Source of the DNA: JBIQKZ01 sp044464765
Lineage (GTDB): Bacteria; Pseudomonadota; Gammaproteobacteria; Burkholderiales; Burkholderiaceae_B
NCBI GenBank assembly: GCA_044464765.1
Contig: JBIQKZ010000008.1
Span: forward strand, 1 to 64,000
DNA length: 64,000 bases
Direction of reading: 5' to 3'
The notes under the pieces are model-generated. The model was not told the origin of the DNA, did no database searches, and saw nothing but the letters and a program-made list of their open reading frames with translations. Position numbers and translations under genes: made by a program. How positions within the stretch are numbered: position 1 is the stretch's first letter; each line of letters begins with the position of its first letter. Shown here piece after piece: positions 27,173 through 35,970 of this stretch.

Positions 27173-27991
27173 ATGATCCCCAACGTATTGTCCATCGCCG
27201 GCGTCGACCCATCCGGCGGAGCCGGCGTCCTGGCCGACATCAAGGCCATGAGCGCGCTGGGCGCGTATGGAACCGCCGTCATCGCGGCGCTGACCGCCCA
27301 GAACACGCAAGCTGTCACCGGCATCAATCCTGTGCCCGCCGATTTCGTTGCGCTCCAGATCGACACCCTGTTTCAGGACGTACGCATCGACGCCACCAAG
27401 ATCGGCATGCTCGGCCACCAGGCCGTTACGCGTACGGTGGCTGAACGACTGGCCCATTGGAAGCCGGCGCATCTCGTGCTGGATCCCGTCATGATCGCCA
27501 AAAGCGGCGACCACCTGCTGGAACGCGCCGCCATCAGCGAACTGCGCGAAAGTCTTGTGCCATTGGCGACCATGCTCACGCCCAATCTACCGGAAGCCGG
27601 CGTGTTGCTAGAGTGCACACCGGCGGAAACAGTGAAGGAAATGCGTCGCATGGCCGAGCGCCTGCGCAACCTGCTTGCGCATAGCGGCGAACGCTGGGTG
27701 TTTCTGAAAGGCGGCCACCTGCCGGGCAACGATACGATCGACATCCTGCATGATGGCGACCGCATGATTGAACTGCCGGGGCGGCGCATTGAAACCCGTA
27801 ACACACACGGCACCGGTTGCACCTTGTCGGCCGCCCTGGCGGCCCTGCTACCGCAAACCGGGAACGCACCCGAGGCCGCAAAACGCGCCAAAACATACTT
27901 GGTGGCCGCCATCGAGCGCGCCGACGAATTGCAGGTGGGATCCGGCCACGGCCCCGTCCATCATTTCCATGCCGCCTGGCAGACCGCTTAG
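27173..27991 (+). CDS. thiD: Hydroxymethylpyrimidine (phosphate) kinase
   Basis: A 272-residue ribokinase-fold enzyme that phosphorylates HMP and HMP-P for thiamine synthesis. It has IAGVDPSGGAGVLADIK at the N-terminus, the VLDPVMIAKSGDHLL strand, and the C-terminal anion hole TRNTHGTGCTLSAALAA with its catalytic aspartate region altered to NTHGTG, common in this family. It lies 7 bases downstream of thiG and completes the btuB-btuF-thiG-thiD run. Confidence 0.95.
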   Translation: MIPNVLSIAGVDPSGGAGVLADIKAMSALGAYGTAVIAALTAQNTQAVTGINPVPADFVALQIDTLFQDVRIDATKIGMLGHQAVTRTVAERLAHWKPAHLVLDPVMIAKSGDHLLERAAISELRESLVPLATMLTPNLPEAGVLLECTPAETVKEMRRMAERLRNLLAHSGERWVFLKGGHLPGNDTIDILHDGDRMIELPGRRIETRNTHGTGCTLSAALAALLPQTGNAPEAAKRAKTYLVAAIERADELQVGSGHGPVHHFHAAWQTA

Positions 27992-27997
27992 GGCCCG

Positions 27998-28027
27998 TTC
28001 ACATATTTCCTGGTGAATAAGTACAAT
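27998..28027 (+). promoter_or_regulatory. Candidate sigma-70 promoter of pcm-tolC
   Basis: TTCACA (27998-28003) and TACAAT (28022-28027) are separated by 18 bases in the 72-bp gap after thiD. A start of transcription near 28034 would give a leader of about 30 bases before the ATG at 28064. This is a consensus match only. Confidence 0.4.
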
Positions 28028-28063
28028 AGGGACATCTAATTTTTCCTTCTTTTACATGAAGTT

Positions 28064-28744
28064 ATGCAAGTGAACAGCCTTCCCGAACTCGAACAAGCCC
28101 GCTTCAATATGGTTGAGCAGCAAATCCGCCCTTGGGACGTCCTCGACAAAGACGTTCTCCAGGCTCTGTTCTCTATCCGACGCGAGCGTTTTGTCCCGTC
28201 CGGAATGCAATCGCTGGCTTTTTCCGATATTGAATTACCACTGGTCATCAATACCCTGGATACGCGCGAAACCATGCTCGCGCCGCGCGTCGAAGCGCGC
28301 CTGGCCCAGGAACTCCAACTGCGTCCCTCCGACTGCGTTCTGGAAATCGGCACAGGCTCGGGTTACCAGGCCGCACTGCTGGCACGGCTGGCCCAGCAAG
28401 TCACCAGTATCGAAATCGACAGCCGCATCGCCGCGTTTGGCGAGCAGAATCTGCAACGCAACCAGATCAGCAATGTGCGCGTCGAGGTCGGCGACGCCCA
28501 TGCCGGCTGGGGCACGGCCGAATACGACGCGATCTTGCTTACCGGCTCGGTGCCCACCGTGCCCGATGCGCTGAAATACCAGTTATGCATTGGCGGCCGC
28601 ATGGTGGTTGTAGTGGGCAGCCAGCCGGTCATGACGGCCTGCCGCATTACACGCACCAGCGCCGCCACCTTCGAAACAGTCGGCCTGTTCGACACTCTGA
28701 TCAAACCCTTGCGTGGCTCCGCCGTATCGCAATTCAAGTTCTAG
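28064..28744 (+). CDS. Protein-L-isoaspartate O-methyltransferase-like protein
   Basis: A 226-residue SAM-dependent methyltransferase of the Pcm family. The family N-terminus (ARFNMVEQQIRPWDVLD) and the SAM-binding glycine motif (VLEIGTGSGYQAALLA) are intact. In the substrate loop the sequence is LLTGSVPTVPDAL where true Pcm enzymes have a conserved TAA or TGA-like stretch, so isoaspartate repair is likely but not certain. It is placed 9 bases before tolC, a pairing I recall from related beta-proteobacteria. Confidence 0.88.
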   Translation: MQVNSLPELEQARFNMVEQQIRPWDVLDKDVLQALFSIRRERFVPSGMQSLAFSDIELPLVINTLDTRETMLAPRVEARLAQELQLRPSDCVLEIGTGSGYQAALLARLAQQVTSIEIDSRIAAFGEQNLQRNQISNVRVEVGDAHAGWGTAEYDAILLTGSVPTVPDALKYQLCIGGRMVVVVGSQPVMTACRITRTSAATFETVGLFDTLIKPLRGSAVSQFKF

Positions 28745-28753
28745 CCACTGTTC

Positions 28754-30103
28754 ATGCGCCTGGCATCCGCTCACGCCGTCGCCACTTTTGCCTTGCTGAT
28801 CGCCGGCGTGGCTACGTCGGCGGTTGCCCAGGACCTTCTCGACGTATGGAATGCAGCGCTGCAGCGCGACCCCATCTACGCGGCGGCGCAAGCGGGACGC
28901 AACGCCGACCAGGAAGCGATCCCCCAGGCACGGGCCGGCTTGCTGCCCTACGTAACCGCCCAGGCGGCCGGCGAAATGCAAGACGTGCGGCGCACCCACG
29001 GTCTGCAGCATCACGATACGCGTGGCGTGGGCCTCTGGAACCTTGCCCTGATCCAGCCAGTGATCGACATACAGCGCTGGGATCAACTTGAGCAATCGCG
29101 CTATATTGCCGCCTCGTCCGACCTGGCTCTTCAGGAGGCCTACCAAAACCTTATTTTGCGCGTCACACAGGCGTACTTCGACGTTCTGGCGGCCCAGGAC
29201 ACAGTACGAACCTTGCTGGCCCAGAAGCAAGCGATCACAACGCAGCTGAATGCCGCCCAAAAAGGCTTCGAGCTGGGCAGCAATACCGTCGCCGACATCC
29301 ATGAAGCCCAAGCCAGGCTCGACCTGCTGAATGCCAGCGAGCTGCAAGCCCGGAATGTGCTGCAGGTCAGCGAAGACCAGCTCGCCAAGATCATTAACGA
29401 ACGCCCCAGCACCCTGGCGGGCCTGGATCCCGACACGGTCCTGCCCCAGCCGTCGCCCAATCGCATTACCGACTGGACGGCGCAGGCCTCTACCGCGAAC
29501 CTGGCGACGGCACGCGCACAATTGACCACCTTGATCGTGGGCAAACAGATCGATATCGCCAAGGGCGGCCATTACCCCACCCTCAGCCTGTATGCCCAGA
29601 CAGGCACCGCAAGCAATCGCGGCATTCTCGGTCAGAACAGCGGGCCGCGCTCGCTGGATAGCGCCGTGGGCCTGCAACTTTCCATTCCTATTTTCAGCGG
29701 CGGCGGGATCTCATCCCAGGTGCGTGAACAGACATCCCGCCTGCAACAGGCCCGCTACGAACTCGAGGCGGCCAAAAGACAAGCCGTGCAATCAACCCAA
29801 CAATATTTTTCCGGTGTGGTCTCGGGCCTGGCGCAAATCGAAGCGTTGAAGGCCGCCGAGAAGTCCAGCCTGGCCTCATTGGACGCCAACAAAACCGGCT
29901 ACGAAGTGGGCGTTCGCGTCAATATCGATGTCTTGAACGCGCAGCAACAGCTTTACGAAACACAACGCTCGCTGTTTCGGGCTCGTTACGACACCCTGAT
30001 GCACAGCCTGCGGCTAAAGGCCAGTAGCGGCATACTGACCGACACCGACATCCTGGCCATCAACAATCTGCTAAGCCAGAAGCAAACACCCCTCAGCCCC
30101 TGA
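28754..30103 (+). CDS. tolC: TolC family outer-membrane channel
   Basis: A 449-residue type I secretion and efflux channel. The signal peptide ends at VATSAVAQ, and the mature chain begins DLLDVWNAALQRDPIYAAAQ, the classic TolC opening. Two repeats of helices and beta strands follow (YFDVLAAQDTVRTLLAQKQA; then GYEVGVRVNIDVLNAQQQLYET). There is no lipobox, unlike the OprM-type gene at 1811-3322. It may serve efflux systems elsewhere in the genome. Its 3' end overlaps convergent rfaE2 by 11 bases. Confidence 0.94.
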   Translation: MRLASAHAVATFALLIAGVATSAVAQDLLDVWNAALQRDPIYAAAQAGRNADQEAIPQARAGLLPYVTAQAAGEMQDVRRTHGLQHHDTRGVGLWNLALIQPVIDIQRWDQLEQSRYIAASSDLALQEAYQNLILRVTQAYFDVLAAQDTVRTLLAQKQAITTQLNAAQKGFELGSNTVADIHEAQARLDLLNASELQARNVLQVSEDQLAKIINERPSTLAGLDPDTVLPQPSPNRITDWTAQASTANLATARAQLTTLIVGKQIDIAKGGHYPTLSLYAQTGTASNRGILGQNSGPRSLDSAVGLQLSIPIFSGGGISSQVREQTSRLQQARYELEAAKRQAVQSTQQYFSGVVSGLAQIEALKAAEKSSLASLDANKTGYEVGVRVNIDVLNAQQQLYETQRSLFRARYDTLMHSLRLKASSGILTDTDILAINNLLSQKQTPLSP

Positions 30104-30575
30104 TTTTCTTCAAAAGCGACGTGGTCGAACGTTCAAATTCAAACGGAATGGCGACCGCCCTGCCGCCCCAGCCTTGCACCAGCGCGGTCTCGGGCAGCAC
30201 GGCCATGTCGTAGTCGCCGCCTTTTACGATGATGTCGGGGCGGATCTGCTCGATAATCGCTTCAGGCGTGTCTTCCGAAAAATGCGTCACTGCCGCAACG
30301 CAGGCCAAAGACGCCAGCAACGCCGCGCGGTCGGCCTGATTGTTCAGGGGACGGTCTTCCCCCTTCCCCAGCCGCCTGACCGACTCATCGGTATTGATGG
30401 CAACGATCAGGGTCGCGCCCAGCAGCGCGGCCTGGTCGAGGTAAGTGACATGGCCACGGTGCAAAATATCAAAGACGCCGTTCGTAAAGACAATGGGACG
30501 GGCCAAGCGTCCCGCCGTGACGGCGGCAACGCAGGCCTCGCGCGTCAAAATCTTGGCCTCAAACCGGGCAGCCAT
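30093..30575 (-). CDS. rfaE2: Heptose-1-phosphate adenylyltransferase (RfaE domain II)
   Basis: A 160-residue nucleotidyltransferase that makes ADP-glycero-manno-heptose for the LPS core. The HxGH nucleotide-binding motif is in FTNGVFDILHRGHVTYL, and the INTDESVRRLGKG and KGGDYD motifs follow. It is only the adenylyltransferase half; the kinase half (RfaE1) must be a separate gene elsewhere. I chose the ATG at 30575 since it gives the family length; a longer frame enters the ferritin-like gene. Confidence 0.94.
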   Translation of the reverse strand: MAARFEAKILTREACVAAVTAGRLARPIVFTNGVFDILHRGHVTYLDQAALLGATLIVAINTDESVRRLGKGEDRPLNNQADRAALLASLACVAAVTHFSEDTPEAIIEQIRPDIIVKGGDYDMAVLPETALVQGWGGRAVAIPFEFERSTTSLLKKIRG

Positions 30576-30595
30576 GGAATGCTTTGTCGACAGCG

Positions 30596-31447
30596 TTAGG
30601 CGGGCACTTCGGCCTTGGCCAGCGTCTTGCGGTAGCGGTTCAGATCGGACACGGTCTTGAACGACGTGTCCATCAGCAAAGACATATTGTGCAAGATGCG
30701 CGAACTGACCTTGCCCTCCCATTCCTTGTCGAAGCAAATTTGGGTATCCAGCCAGTTCTCTAGCCAGCCGGGGCTGGGCAGTTTGGATTGCACGGTGTCA
30801 TTGGGGAACATATCTTTATTGACATGTAGGTTGGTGGGATGCAGCGCCTGGGGTGTACGATGAGCCGACGCCATCAGCACGCCGATCTTGGAAAAAGCCA
30901 GGCGGGCTTGCTGCCCGAACTCTTGGTTGGGGTTCACCAAGGCGCGTTTCATATAGCGCAGGTAGGCGCCGGCGTGGCGGGCTTCGTCCTGGGCGATGAT
31001 CTTGTAGATGGTGCGAATGACCGGCTCAGTATGCCATTCGGCTGCACGGCGATACCAATGGTTCAGGCGGATCTCGCCGCAAAAATGCAGCATCAGGGTC
31101 TCGAGCGCCGGCGCGGGGTCGAACTCGAACCTGACCTTATGCAGTTCCTGCTCGGTAGGCACCAGTTCGGGCCTGAAGCGGCGCAAATACTCGATCAACG
31201 CCAGCGAATGTTTTTGCTCTTCGTAAAACCAGATCGACATGAATGCGCAAAAATCGCTGTCGTCGCGGTTATCGCGTAGAAACATTTCCGTCGCCGGCAA
31301 GGCAGCCCACTCGGTAATGGCATTCATCTTGATAGTGTAGGCCTGTTCATCCGAGAGTTTACTTGCCTCGAAATCATCCCATGGAATGTCGGTGCCCATA
31401 TTCCAGCGTACCGCTTCCATTGATTTGAACAATTCAGGATAAAGCAT
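30596..31447 (-). CDS. Ferritin-like di-iron protein
   Basis: A 283-residue helical protein with two carboxylate-bridge motifs: WFYEEQKHSLAL (about residue 75) and AQDEARHAGAYL (about residue 150), plus single glutamates in TEWAALPATEMF and CGEIRLNH. This is the ligand pattern of ferritin-like di-iron enzymes, including acyl-ACP desaturase relatives. The substrate is unknown. It lies 20 bases upstream of rfaE2 and 85 downstream of ubiB on the same strand. Confidence 0.85.
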   Translation of the reverse strand: MLYPELFKSMEAVRWNMGTDIPWDDFEASKLSDEQAYTIKMNAITEWAALPATEMFLRDNRDDSDFCAFMSIWFYEEQKHSLALIEYLRRFRPELVPTEQELHKVRFEFDPAPALETLMLHFCGEIRLNHWYRRAAEWHTEPVIRTIYKIIAQDEARHAGAYLRYMKRALVNPNQEFGQQARLAFSKIGVLMASAHRTPQALHPTNLHVNKDMFPNDTVQSKLPSPGWLENWLDTQICFDKEWEGKVSSRILHNMSLLMDTSFKTVSDLNRYRKTLAKAEVPA

Positions 31448-31532
31448 AAAAAAATCTCTCTTAGTCAGTAGTTTTGCATCTGGACAAGGTCGAGGTAGCT
31501 AAACATTTGATAAATATAGCGTAATACCATAG

Positions 31533-33089
31533 CTACCTGCCTGCAAGCGCCCAAATGGCGACACCCACCGCCACAGCCGCCACCGCGGTTAGCGCCACGA
31601 TAAGACGGTTGCGCTGTTCTTGCAGGCGGCGCAGTTGCTGAAGCTCGGCGTGAATCGCCGGCATGCTGTCGTTGCGCGCCAATGATCCGTACACCAGACG
31701 CGGTATCTGCGGCAGAAGCTGCGCCCATTGCGGCACTTCCGTGTCCAGTCGTTTTCGCAAACCAGACCACCCCATTCGCTCCCGCATCCAGCGTTCCAGA
31801 TATGGCTTGGCCGTCTGCCAAAGATCGAGGTTGGGGTCCAGTTCACGGCCCATGCCCTCTACATTAAGCAAGGTTTTTTGCAGTAATACGAGTTGTGGCT
31901 GAATTTCCACATTAAAGCGCCGCGACGTTTGAAACAAGCGTAACAACACTTGGCCTAGGGATATTTCAACCAGTGGCCGATCGAAATAAGGCTCGCACAC
32001 GGCGCGCACGGCGCCTTCGAGCTCTTCTTCCCGGGTATCGGCAGGCACCCAGCCCGATTCGATATGCAATTGGGCAACGCGCCGATAATCACGCCGGAAG
32101 AACGCCAGGAAATTCTGTGCCAGGTAATTCTTGTCGTGCTCGGACAACGACCCCACGATGCCGAAATCCAGGGCAATGTACTGTCCCAGGGTTTCCGGCG
32201 TGTCCGAAACGTAGATATTGCCGGGATGCATGTCGGCATGGAAAAAGCCATCGCCAAACACCTGCATGAAGAATATTTCGACCCCGGCGCGGGCGAGCTG
32301 CTTTATATCCACCCCCGCCGCTTCCAGGCGATCAATCTGGCTGACAGGAATACCGCTCATGCGTTCCATGGTGAAGACCGTGGTCGTCGTATATTCCCAG
32401 ATGACTTCGGGCACGATCAACAAGTTCTCGCGCCCGGTGCCCGGCCCGAAATTGCGGCGCAACTGACTGCAATTAGCCGCCTCGCGCACCAGATCCAGTT
32501 CGTCGTGCAAGTATTTATCGAATTCGGCCACAACCTCGCGAGGCTTCAGGCGACGGCTCTCGGGAGCCAGTCTTTCGACCATGCCAGCCAGCACACGCAT
32601 CAGCGCCAGGTCTTTCTCGATGATTTTCTGCATGCTCGGCCGCAACACTTTGACCGCCACCTTGCGGCCATCGTGCATCACGGCGAAATGCACCTGAGCG
32701 ATCGAAGCCGAAGCAATGGGGTCGACGTCGAACTGCGCGAAAAGCTCTTTTGTGGATGCGCCTAACGCGGCTTCGACGCTGGCGATGGCCTGCTCTGAAG
32801 GAAACGGCGGCACCCGGTCCTGCAGCAAGGCAAGCTCGATCGCCACATCGTGCGGAATAAGGTCGCGACGAGTGGACAACACCTGCCCGAACTTGACAAA
32901 AATTGGCCCCAGCGCTTCCAGGGCCAACCTTAGCCGCACCCCGCGCGCCATTCGCGGCGGACGCCCCAACCTGACCACTCGCAGCAAACCATAAGCCCAC
33001 GGATGCTTGATGCTGGAAAGCACCAGCTCATCCAGCCGATAGCGCAACGAAATAAGAAGAATGCGAACCAGGCGGCAAAGCGTCAGCAT
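31533..33089 (-). CDS. ubiB: UbiB, ubiquinone biosynthesis atypical kinase
   Basis: A 518-residue ABC1/ADCK-type protein needed for ubiquinone synthesis. The KxGQ motif (GPIFVKFGQVLSTRRDLIP), the unusual alanine loop region (IASASIAQVH), the ATP lysine (KVAVKVLRP), the catalytic motif (FFHADMHPGNIYV) and DFG (ALDFGIVG) are all visible. A membrane helix closes the protein (LTAVAAVAVGVAIWAL). The ATG at 33089 is used because the extension to 33200 lies inside ubiJ; the genes overlap by 7 bases. Confidence 0.95.
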   Translation of the reverse strand: MLTLCRLVRILLISLRYRLDELVLSSIKHPWAYGLLRVVRLGRPPRMARGVRLRLALEALGPIFVKFGQVLSTRRDLIPHDVAIELALLQDRVPPFPSEQAIASVEAALGASTKELFAQFDVDPIASASIAQVHFAVMHDGRKVAVKVLRPSMQKIIEKDLALMRVLAGMVERLAPESRRLKPREVVAEFDKYLHDELDLVREAANCSQLRRNFGPGTGRENLLIVPEVIWEYTTTTVFTMERMSGIPVSQIDRLEAAGVDIKQLARAGVEIFFMQVFGDGFFHADMHPGNIYVSDTPETLGQYIALDFGIVGSLSEHDKNYLAQNFLAFFRRDYRRVAQLHIESGWVPADTREEELEGAVRAVCEPYFDRPLVEISLGQVLLRLFQTSRRFNVEIQPQLVLLQKTLLNVEGMGRELDPNLDLWQTAKPYLERWMRERMGWSGLRKRLDTEVPQWAQLLPQIPRLVYGSLARNDSMPAIHAELQQLRRLQEQRNRLIVALTAVAAVAVGVAIWALAGR

Positions 33090-33733
33090 GTCGAGGCCCG
33101 GCCTTGCCCGTCGGTGGAACGCCCACCAGCCTCGAGGCCGGCTATGCGCAGTTCGAGACGCTGCACCTGCTCCTGGGCGGCGTGCAGCTTCCCGCTCCAC
33201 TCGTCGAAGGCGTTGCGCCCCAACACCTGCTCGGCTTCATCGACCAGGTATTCGCTAATGTTTTCGCCCAGCCGCCTCGCCGAGCGGCGCGCGCTGCCGC
33301 CGGCCGCATTCAGCCCCTGCATGATGCGCACCGCGGGCACGTCGCCCACGATACGCGCGAGCTCGTCTTCGACATCCCAACGCAGATTGCGCGCAAGCTC
33401 GGAGACCGTCTGCGCCAGACCGGCGTCGCCCTGGATGTGCATGAGGGCGGCGATCTGGTCGGGATCGCCGTCGCGGAACGCCTTGGGCAAGTCGGCCAGC
33501 TTGCCGCTGGAAACCGACAGCGTGACATCGGGCACGATCGCCGGATCGGATACCTGGACGCTGCCATCGGACTGCACGGCAAGATTAGCCGTCCAGCCAG
33601 CCAGCGCAAACCTGACCGTCTTTCCAGTGTGCCGTTGTAGGCGCTCGCGTGCCCAGGATTCGCGGCGCAGCAGCTTGTTCAGCATGCCGACGCCAACCTG
33701 TGCCGGAGCAAGAAAGGACGGAAATAAAAACAT
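33083..33733 (-). CDS. ubiJ: UbiJ, ubiquinone accessory factor (SCP2 domain)
   Basis: A 216-residue lipid-binding protein that helps organise the cytosolic Ubi complex. Residues 15-115 form an SCP2 sterol-carrier-like domain (LQRHTGKTVRFALAGW, DVTLSVSSGKLADLP), and the C-terminal half is helical with a coiled coil (EEWSG-like region, AAQEQVQRLELRIAGLE). It overlaps ubiB, matching the ubiE-ubiJ-ubiB order, here with a Tim44-like gene between ubiE and ubiJ. Confidence 0.92.
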   Translation of the reverse strand: MFLFPSFLAPAQVGVGMLNKLLRRESWARERLQRHTGKTVRFALAGWTANLAVQSDGSVQVSDPAIVPDVTLSVSSGKLADLPKAFRDGDPDQIAALMHIQGDAGLAQTVSELARNLRWDVEDELARIVGDVPAVRIMQGLNAAGGSARRSARRLGENISEYLVDEAEQVLGRNAFDEWSGKLHAAQEQVQRLELRIAGLEAGGRSTDGQGRASTC

Positions 33734-33810
33734 GATAGATGTTGAAGCGCCCTAGGCAGGCACCAAAAAGAACACAGTTGCCAAGTTTAACGGTTTTAGC
33801 GCAACTGTAT

Positions 33811-33839
33811 CGGGCCGGCACGCGTTGCGTGACGGCCCG
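33811..33839 (-). terminator. GC-rich hairpin after the Tim44-like gene
   Basis: A 13-bp stem with one mismatch (33811-33823 with 33827-33839) and a 3-base loop lies just past the 3' end of the Tim44-like gene. A second inverted repeat, GCCGGC-N6-GCCGGC, precedes it near 33869. There is no T run on the minus strand, so it may attenuate, protect mRNA or act with Rho. Confidence 0.4.
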
Positions 33840-33892
33840 GGCAGATTCGTACAAGCTTTGCGCGCGCCGGCTTTGTAGCCGGCCCGGCGCTT

Positions 33893-34861
33893 TTAATGAG
33901 CCTGGTCGACCGGGATCTGCTGGATGCCTGCCAGCAACCACCCCGCGCCATCCGCCTTGTACAGATTCCAGACCTCTTCGAAACGGAAGGCCTCGGCTTC
34001 TTTGGCCTCGCGCAGCATGCCCGAATAACGTACGCTGGCCAGATGGCCGCCGGACACGGTTTCGATGCCCAGGAGCTCGGCATTGAGCAGCACGACTTCC
34101 GTGTGTTCGGTCGTACCCTGGCGGGCGGCGATCTGAGGTTTGAATTCGGCAATAAGATCGTCGGTAAGGTATTCGCTAAGTTTGTCCAGGTCGCCGCTGT
34201 CCCAGACACCCTGGATGGCAATGAACTGCGCTTTGGCGTTGGATAGAAAGGCCGTCGTGTCGAAATCGGCAGGAATGAACCAGCTTGGATCAACCGGTTG
34301 CGCCGGCGCGGCGGCAACACCGCCCACACCGCCTGTGGCGACCGGCTGCGCCGATTCGCGCATTGTGCTTTGCGCCGGATGGCTGGTATGGAAGGTGTTG
34401 TTTCCACCTTGTTGACGCGCCGCCCCCTGCATGGCGGGCGATGCCGCGCCACCGCGCAGACGACGCACAAGGAACAGAATGGCAAACACCACAATGGCGA
34501 TCAGCGCCAGGCTGGACATCATTTCGAGGAACGCGCCTGAAAGCCCAAGGCTGGACAACAATGCGGCAATCCCCAGCCCGGCTGCAATGCCGGCAATGGG
34601 TCCCAGGAAGCGGCTCATGCCGCTACGCGCTGTCGTGGCTGCAGCGCCGGTGGCAGCCCCCGCCGCAGGAGCCGCCGCGCCGGGACGCGCGGCCGGCGGC
34701 GTGACGGCCTGACGCTGTTGGGTGATGTTGCTCGACTGCCGGCCAAAGCTTTTACCGCCGCCGAAACGGCGCGCCTCGGCGTCGAAGGACGCGGACAGCA
34801 TGGCAACGGCTGAAACGGCCAGCATCGCAATGGCAAAGAATCGGGAAAACCGATGGAACAT
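33893..34861 (-). CDS. Tim44-like domain membrane protein
   Basis: A 322-residue protein. It has an N-terminal signal or anchor (IAMLAVSAVAMLSASF), a Gly-rich RRFGGGKSFGRQSS segment typical of this family, an Ala/Pro-rich linker, a second hydrophobic segment (LGLSGAFLEMMSSLALIAIVVFAI, shown here only in part by its position at about 105-130), and a C-terminal Tim44/TimA fold (about 180-318). Function in bacteria is unclear. It lies between ubiE and ubiJ, same strand. Confidence 0.88.
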   Translation of the reverse strand: MFHRFSRFFAIAMLAVSAVAMLSASFDAEARRFGGGKSFGRQSSNITQQRQAVTPPAARPGAAAPAAGAATGAAATTARSGMSRFLGPIAGIAAGLGIAALLSSLGLSGAFLEMMSSLALIAIVVFAILFLVRRLRGGAASPAMQGAARQQGGNNTFHTSHPAQSTMRESAQPVATGGVGGVAAAPAQPVDPSWFIPADFDTTAFLSNAKAQFIAIQGVWDSGDLDKLSEYLTDDLIAEFKPQIAARQGTTEHTEVVLLNAELLGIETVSGGHLASVRYSGMLREAKEAEAFRFEEVWNLYKADGAGWLLAGIQQIPVDQAH

Positions 34862-35053
34862 GTGGAGATCTCCTGGAACGCGCCTGGAGCACGCGCCTTC
34901 TAACGTTTAATTTCTAGGAATCCCTGGACAAGAATGACGTCGAACCAAACTTACAGGAACCTGAATAATATCCTAAAGTTAGGCCTCTGGTACAGAATTT
35001 AGTTCCCGAATCGACAAGACGGCCAAGGCGCAAACCGCGGGCCCGCCAAGGGA

Positions 35054-35818
35054 TCAACCCAGATTAATGCCTTCATGCAGGGCAACCACCCCCGCATTGA
35101 GGTTGAAATACTGCACGCGCGATAAGCCCGCCGTGCGCAACATGCCGGCCAGGGTTTCCTGATCCGGATGCATGCGGATGGATTCGGCCAGGTAGCGGTA
35201 GCTTTCTTCGTCGGCGGCTACCTTCTTGCCCAGCCAGGGCAGGACATTGAAGGAATACCAGTCATACAACGGCGCCAGCGGCCGCGCCACCCTGGAAAAC
35301 TCGAGCACCAGCAACTTGCCGCCCGGCTTGAGCACGCGACGCATTTCGCCCAGCGCAATGTCTTTGTGCGTCATGTTGCGAAGGCCGAACGCCACGCTGA
35401 CCCGATCAAAATACCCGTCGGGAAAAGGCAGCTTCTCGGCATCGCACACGGCGGTGGGAAGCAATACACCTTGGTCGGTCAGGCGGTCGCGGCCCACCCG
35501 CAACATCGAATCATTGATATCGGTCAGCCAGACCTCGCCTGTGGCCCCCGCTTTTTTTGCAAACGCCTTTGCCAGATCGCCGGTTCCGCCGGCGATATCC
35601 AGCACCTTCATGCCCGGCCGCACGCCGGCGCGCCCAATGGTGAATGCCTTCCAGACGCGATGCAGGCCGGCGGACATCAGATCGTTCATGACGTCGTAAC
35701 GCTGGGCCACCGAATGGAAAACCTGGGCCACATGAGCGGCTTTCTGGGCTTCGGCAACCGTTTTGTAGCCGAAATGCGTGGTGGGCTCGGCAGAAGGAGA
35801 AGAGGAGGAATTTTGCAT
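35054..35818 (-). CDS. ubiE: Ubiquinone/menaquinone C-methyltransferase
   Basis: A 254-residue SAM-dependent enzyme that adds the C2 methyl group in ubiquinone synthesis. The family motifs YDVMNDLMSAGLHRVWK, VLDIAGGTGDLAKAF and VAFGLRNMTHKDIALGEMRR are intact. I use the ATG at 35818 (MQNSSSSP) with the GAGGAGG-like site just upstream; the longer start adds 14 unlikely residues. It heads the ubi gene row. Confidence 0.96.
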   Translation of the reverse strand: MQNSSSSPSAEPTTHFGYKTVAEAQKAAHVAQVFHSVAQRYDVMNDLMSAGLHRVWKAFTIGRAGVRPGMKVLDIAGGTGDLAKAFAKKAGATGEVWLTDINDSMLRVGRDRLTDQGVLLPTAVCDAEKLPFPDGYFDRVSVAFGLRNMTHKDIALGEMRRVLKPGGKLLVLEFSRVARPLAPLYDWYSFNVLPWLGKKVAADEESYRYLAESIRMHPDQETLAGMLRTAGLSRVQYFNLNAGVVALHEGINLG

Positions 35819-35907
35819 AGAAGCCAATCGTACCTTAAGGCAGGCGCTTAGCGCGACCAAGCCTTCATTTTAAACCGCCCTGGCAATTACGCGCCGGATT
35901 TCACAAA

Positions 35908-35922
35908 CTTGTAATATACAAG
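35908..35922. promoter_or_regulatory. Dyad between ubiE and phoB
   Basis: A perfect inverted repeat, CTTGTA-ATA-TACAAG, lies in the 152-bp divergent spacer, 49 bases before the phoB ATG and in the most AT-rich part. It may be an operator. It does not match the Pho box I know, so autoregulation by PhoB is not shown here. Confidence 0.4.
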
Positions 35923-35970
35923 CCATATTATGACCTCGTCGGCATCCTGCCCTATCTACGTGAATCCGCC

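Noticed and set aside
35819..35970. A Pho box upstream of phoB
   Set aside because: I looked for direct repeats of the CTGTCAT type and did not find a convincing pair; only the unrelated dyad is present.
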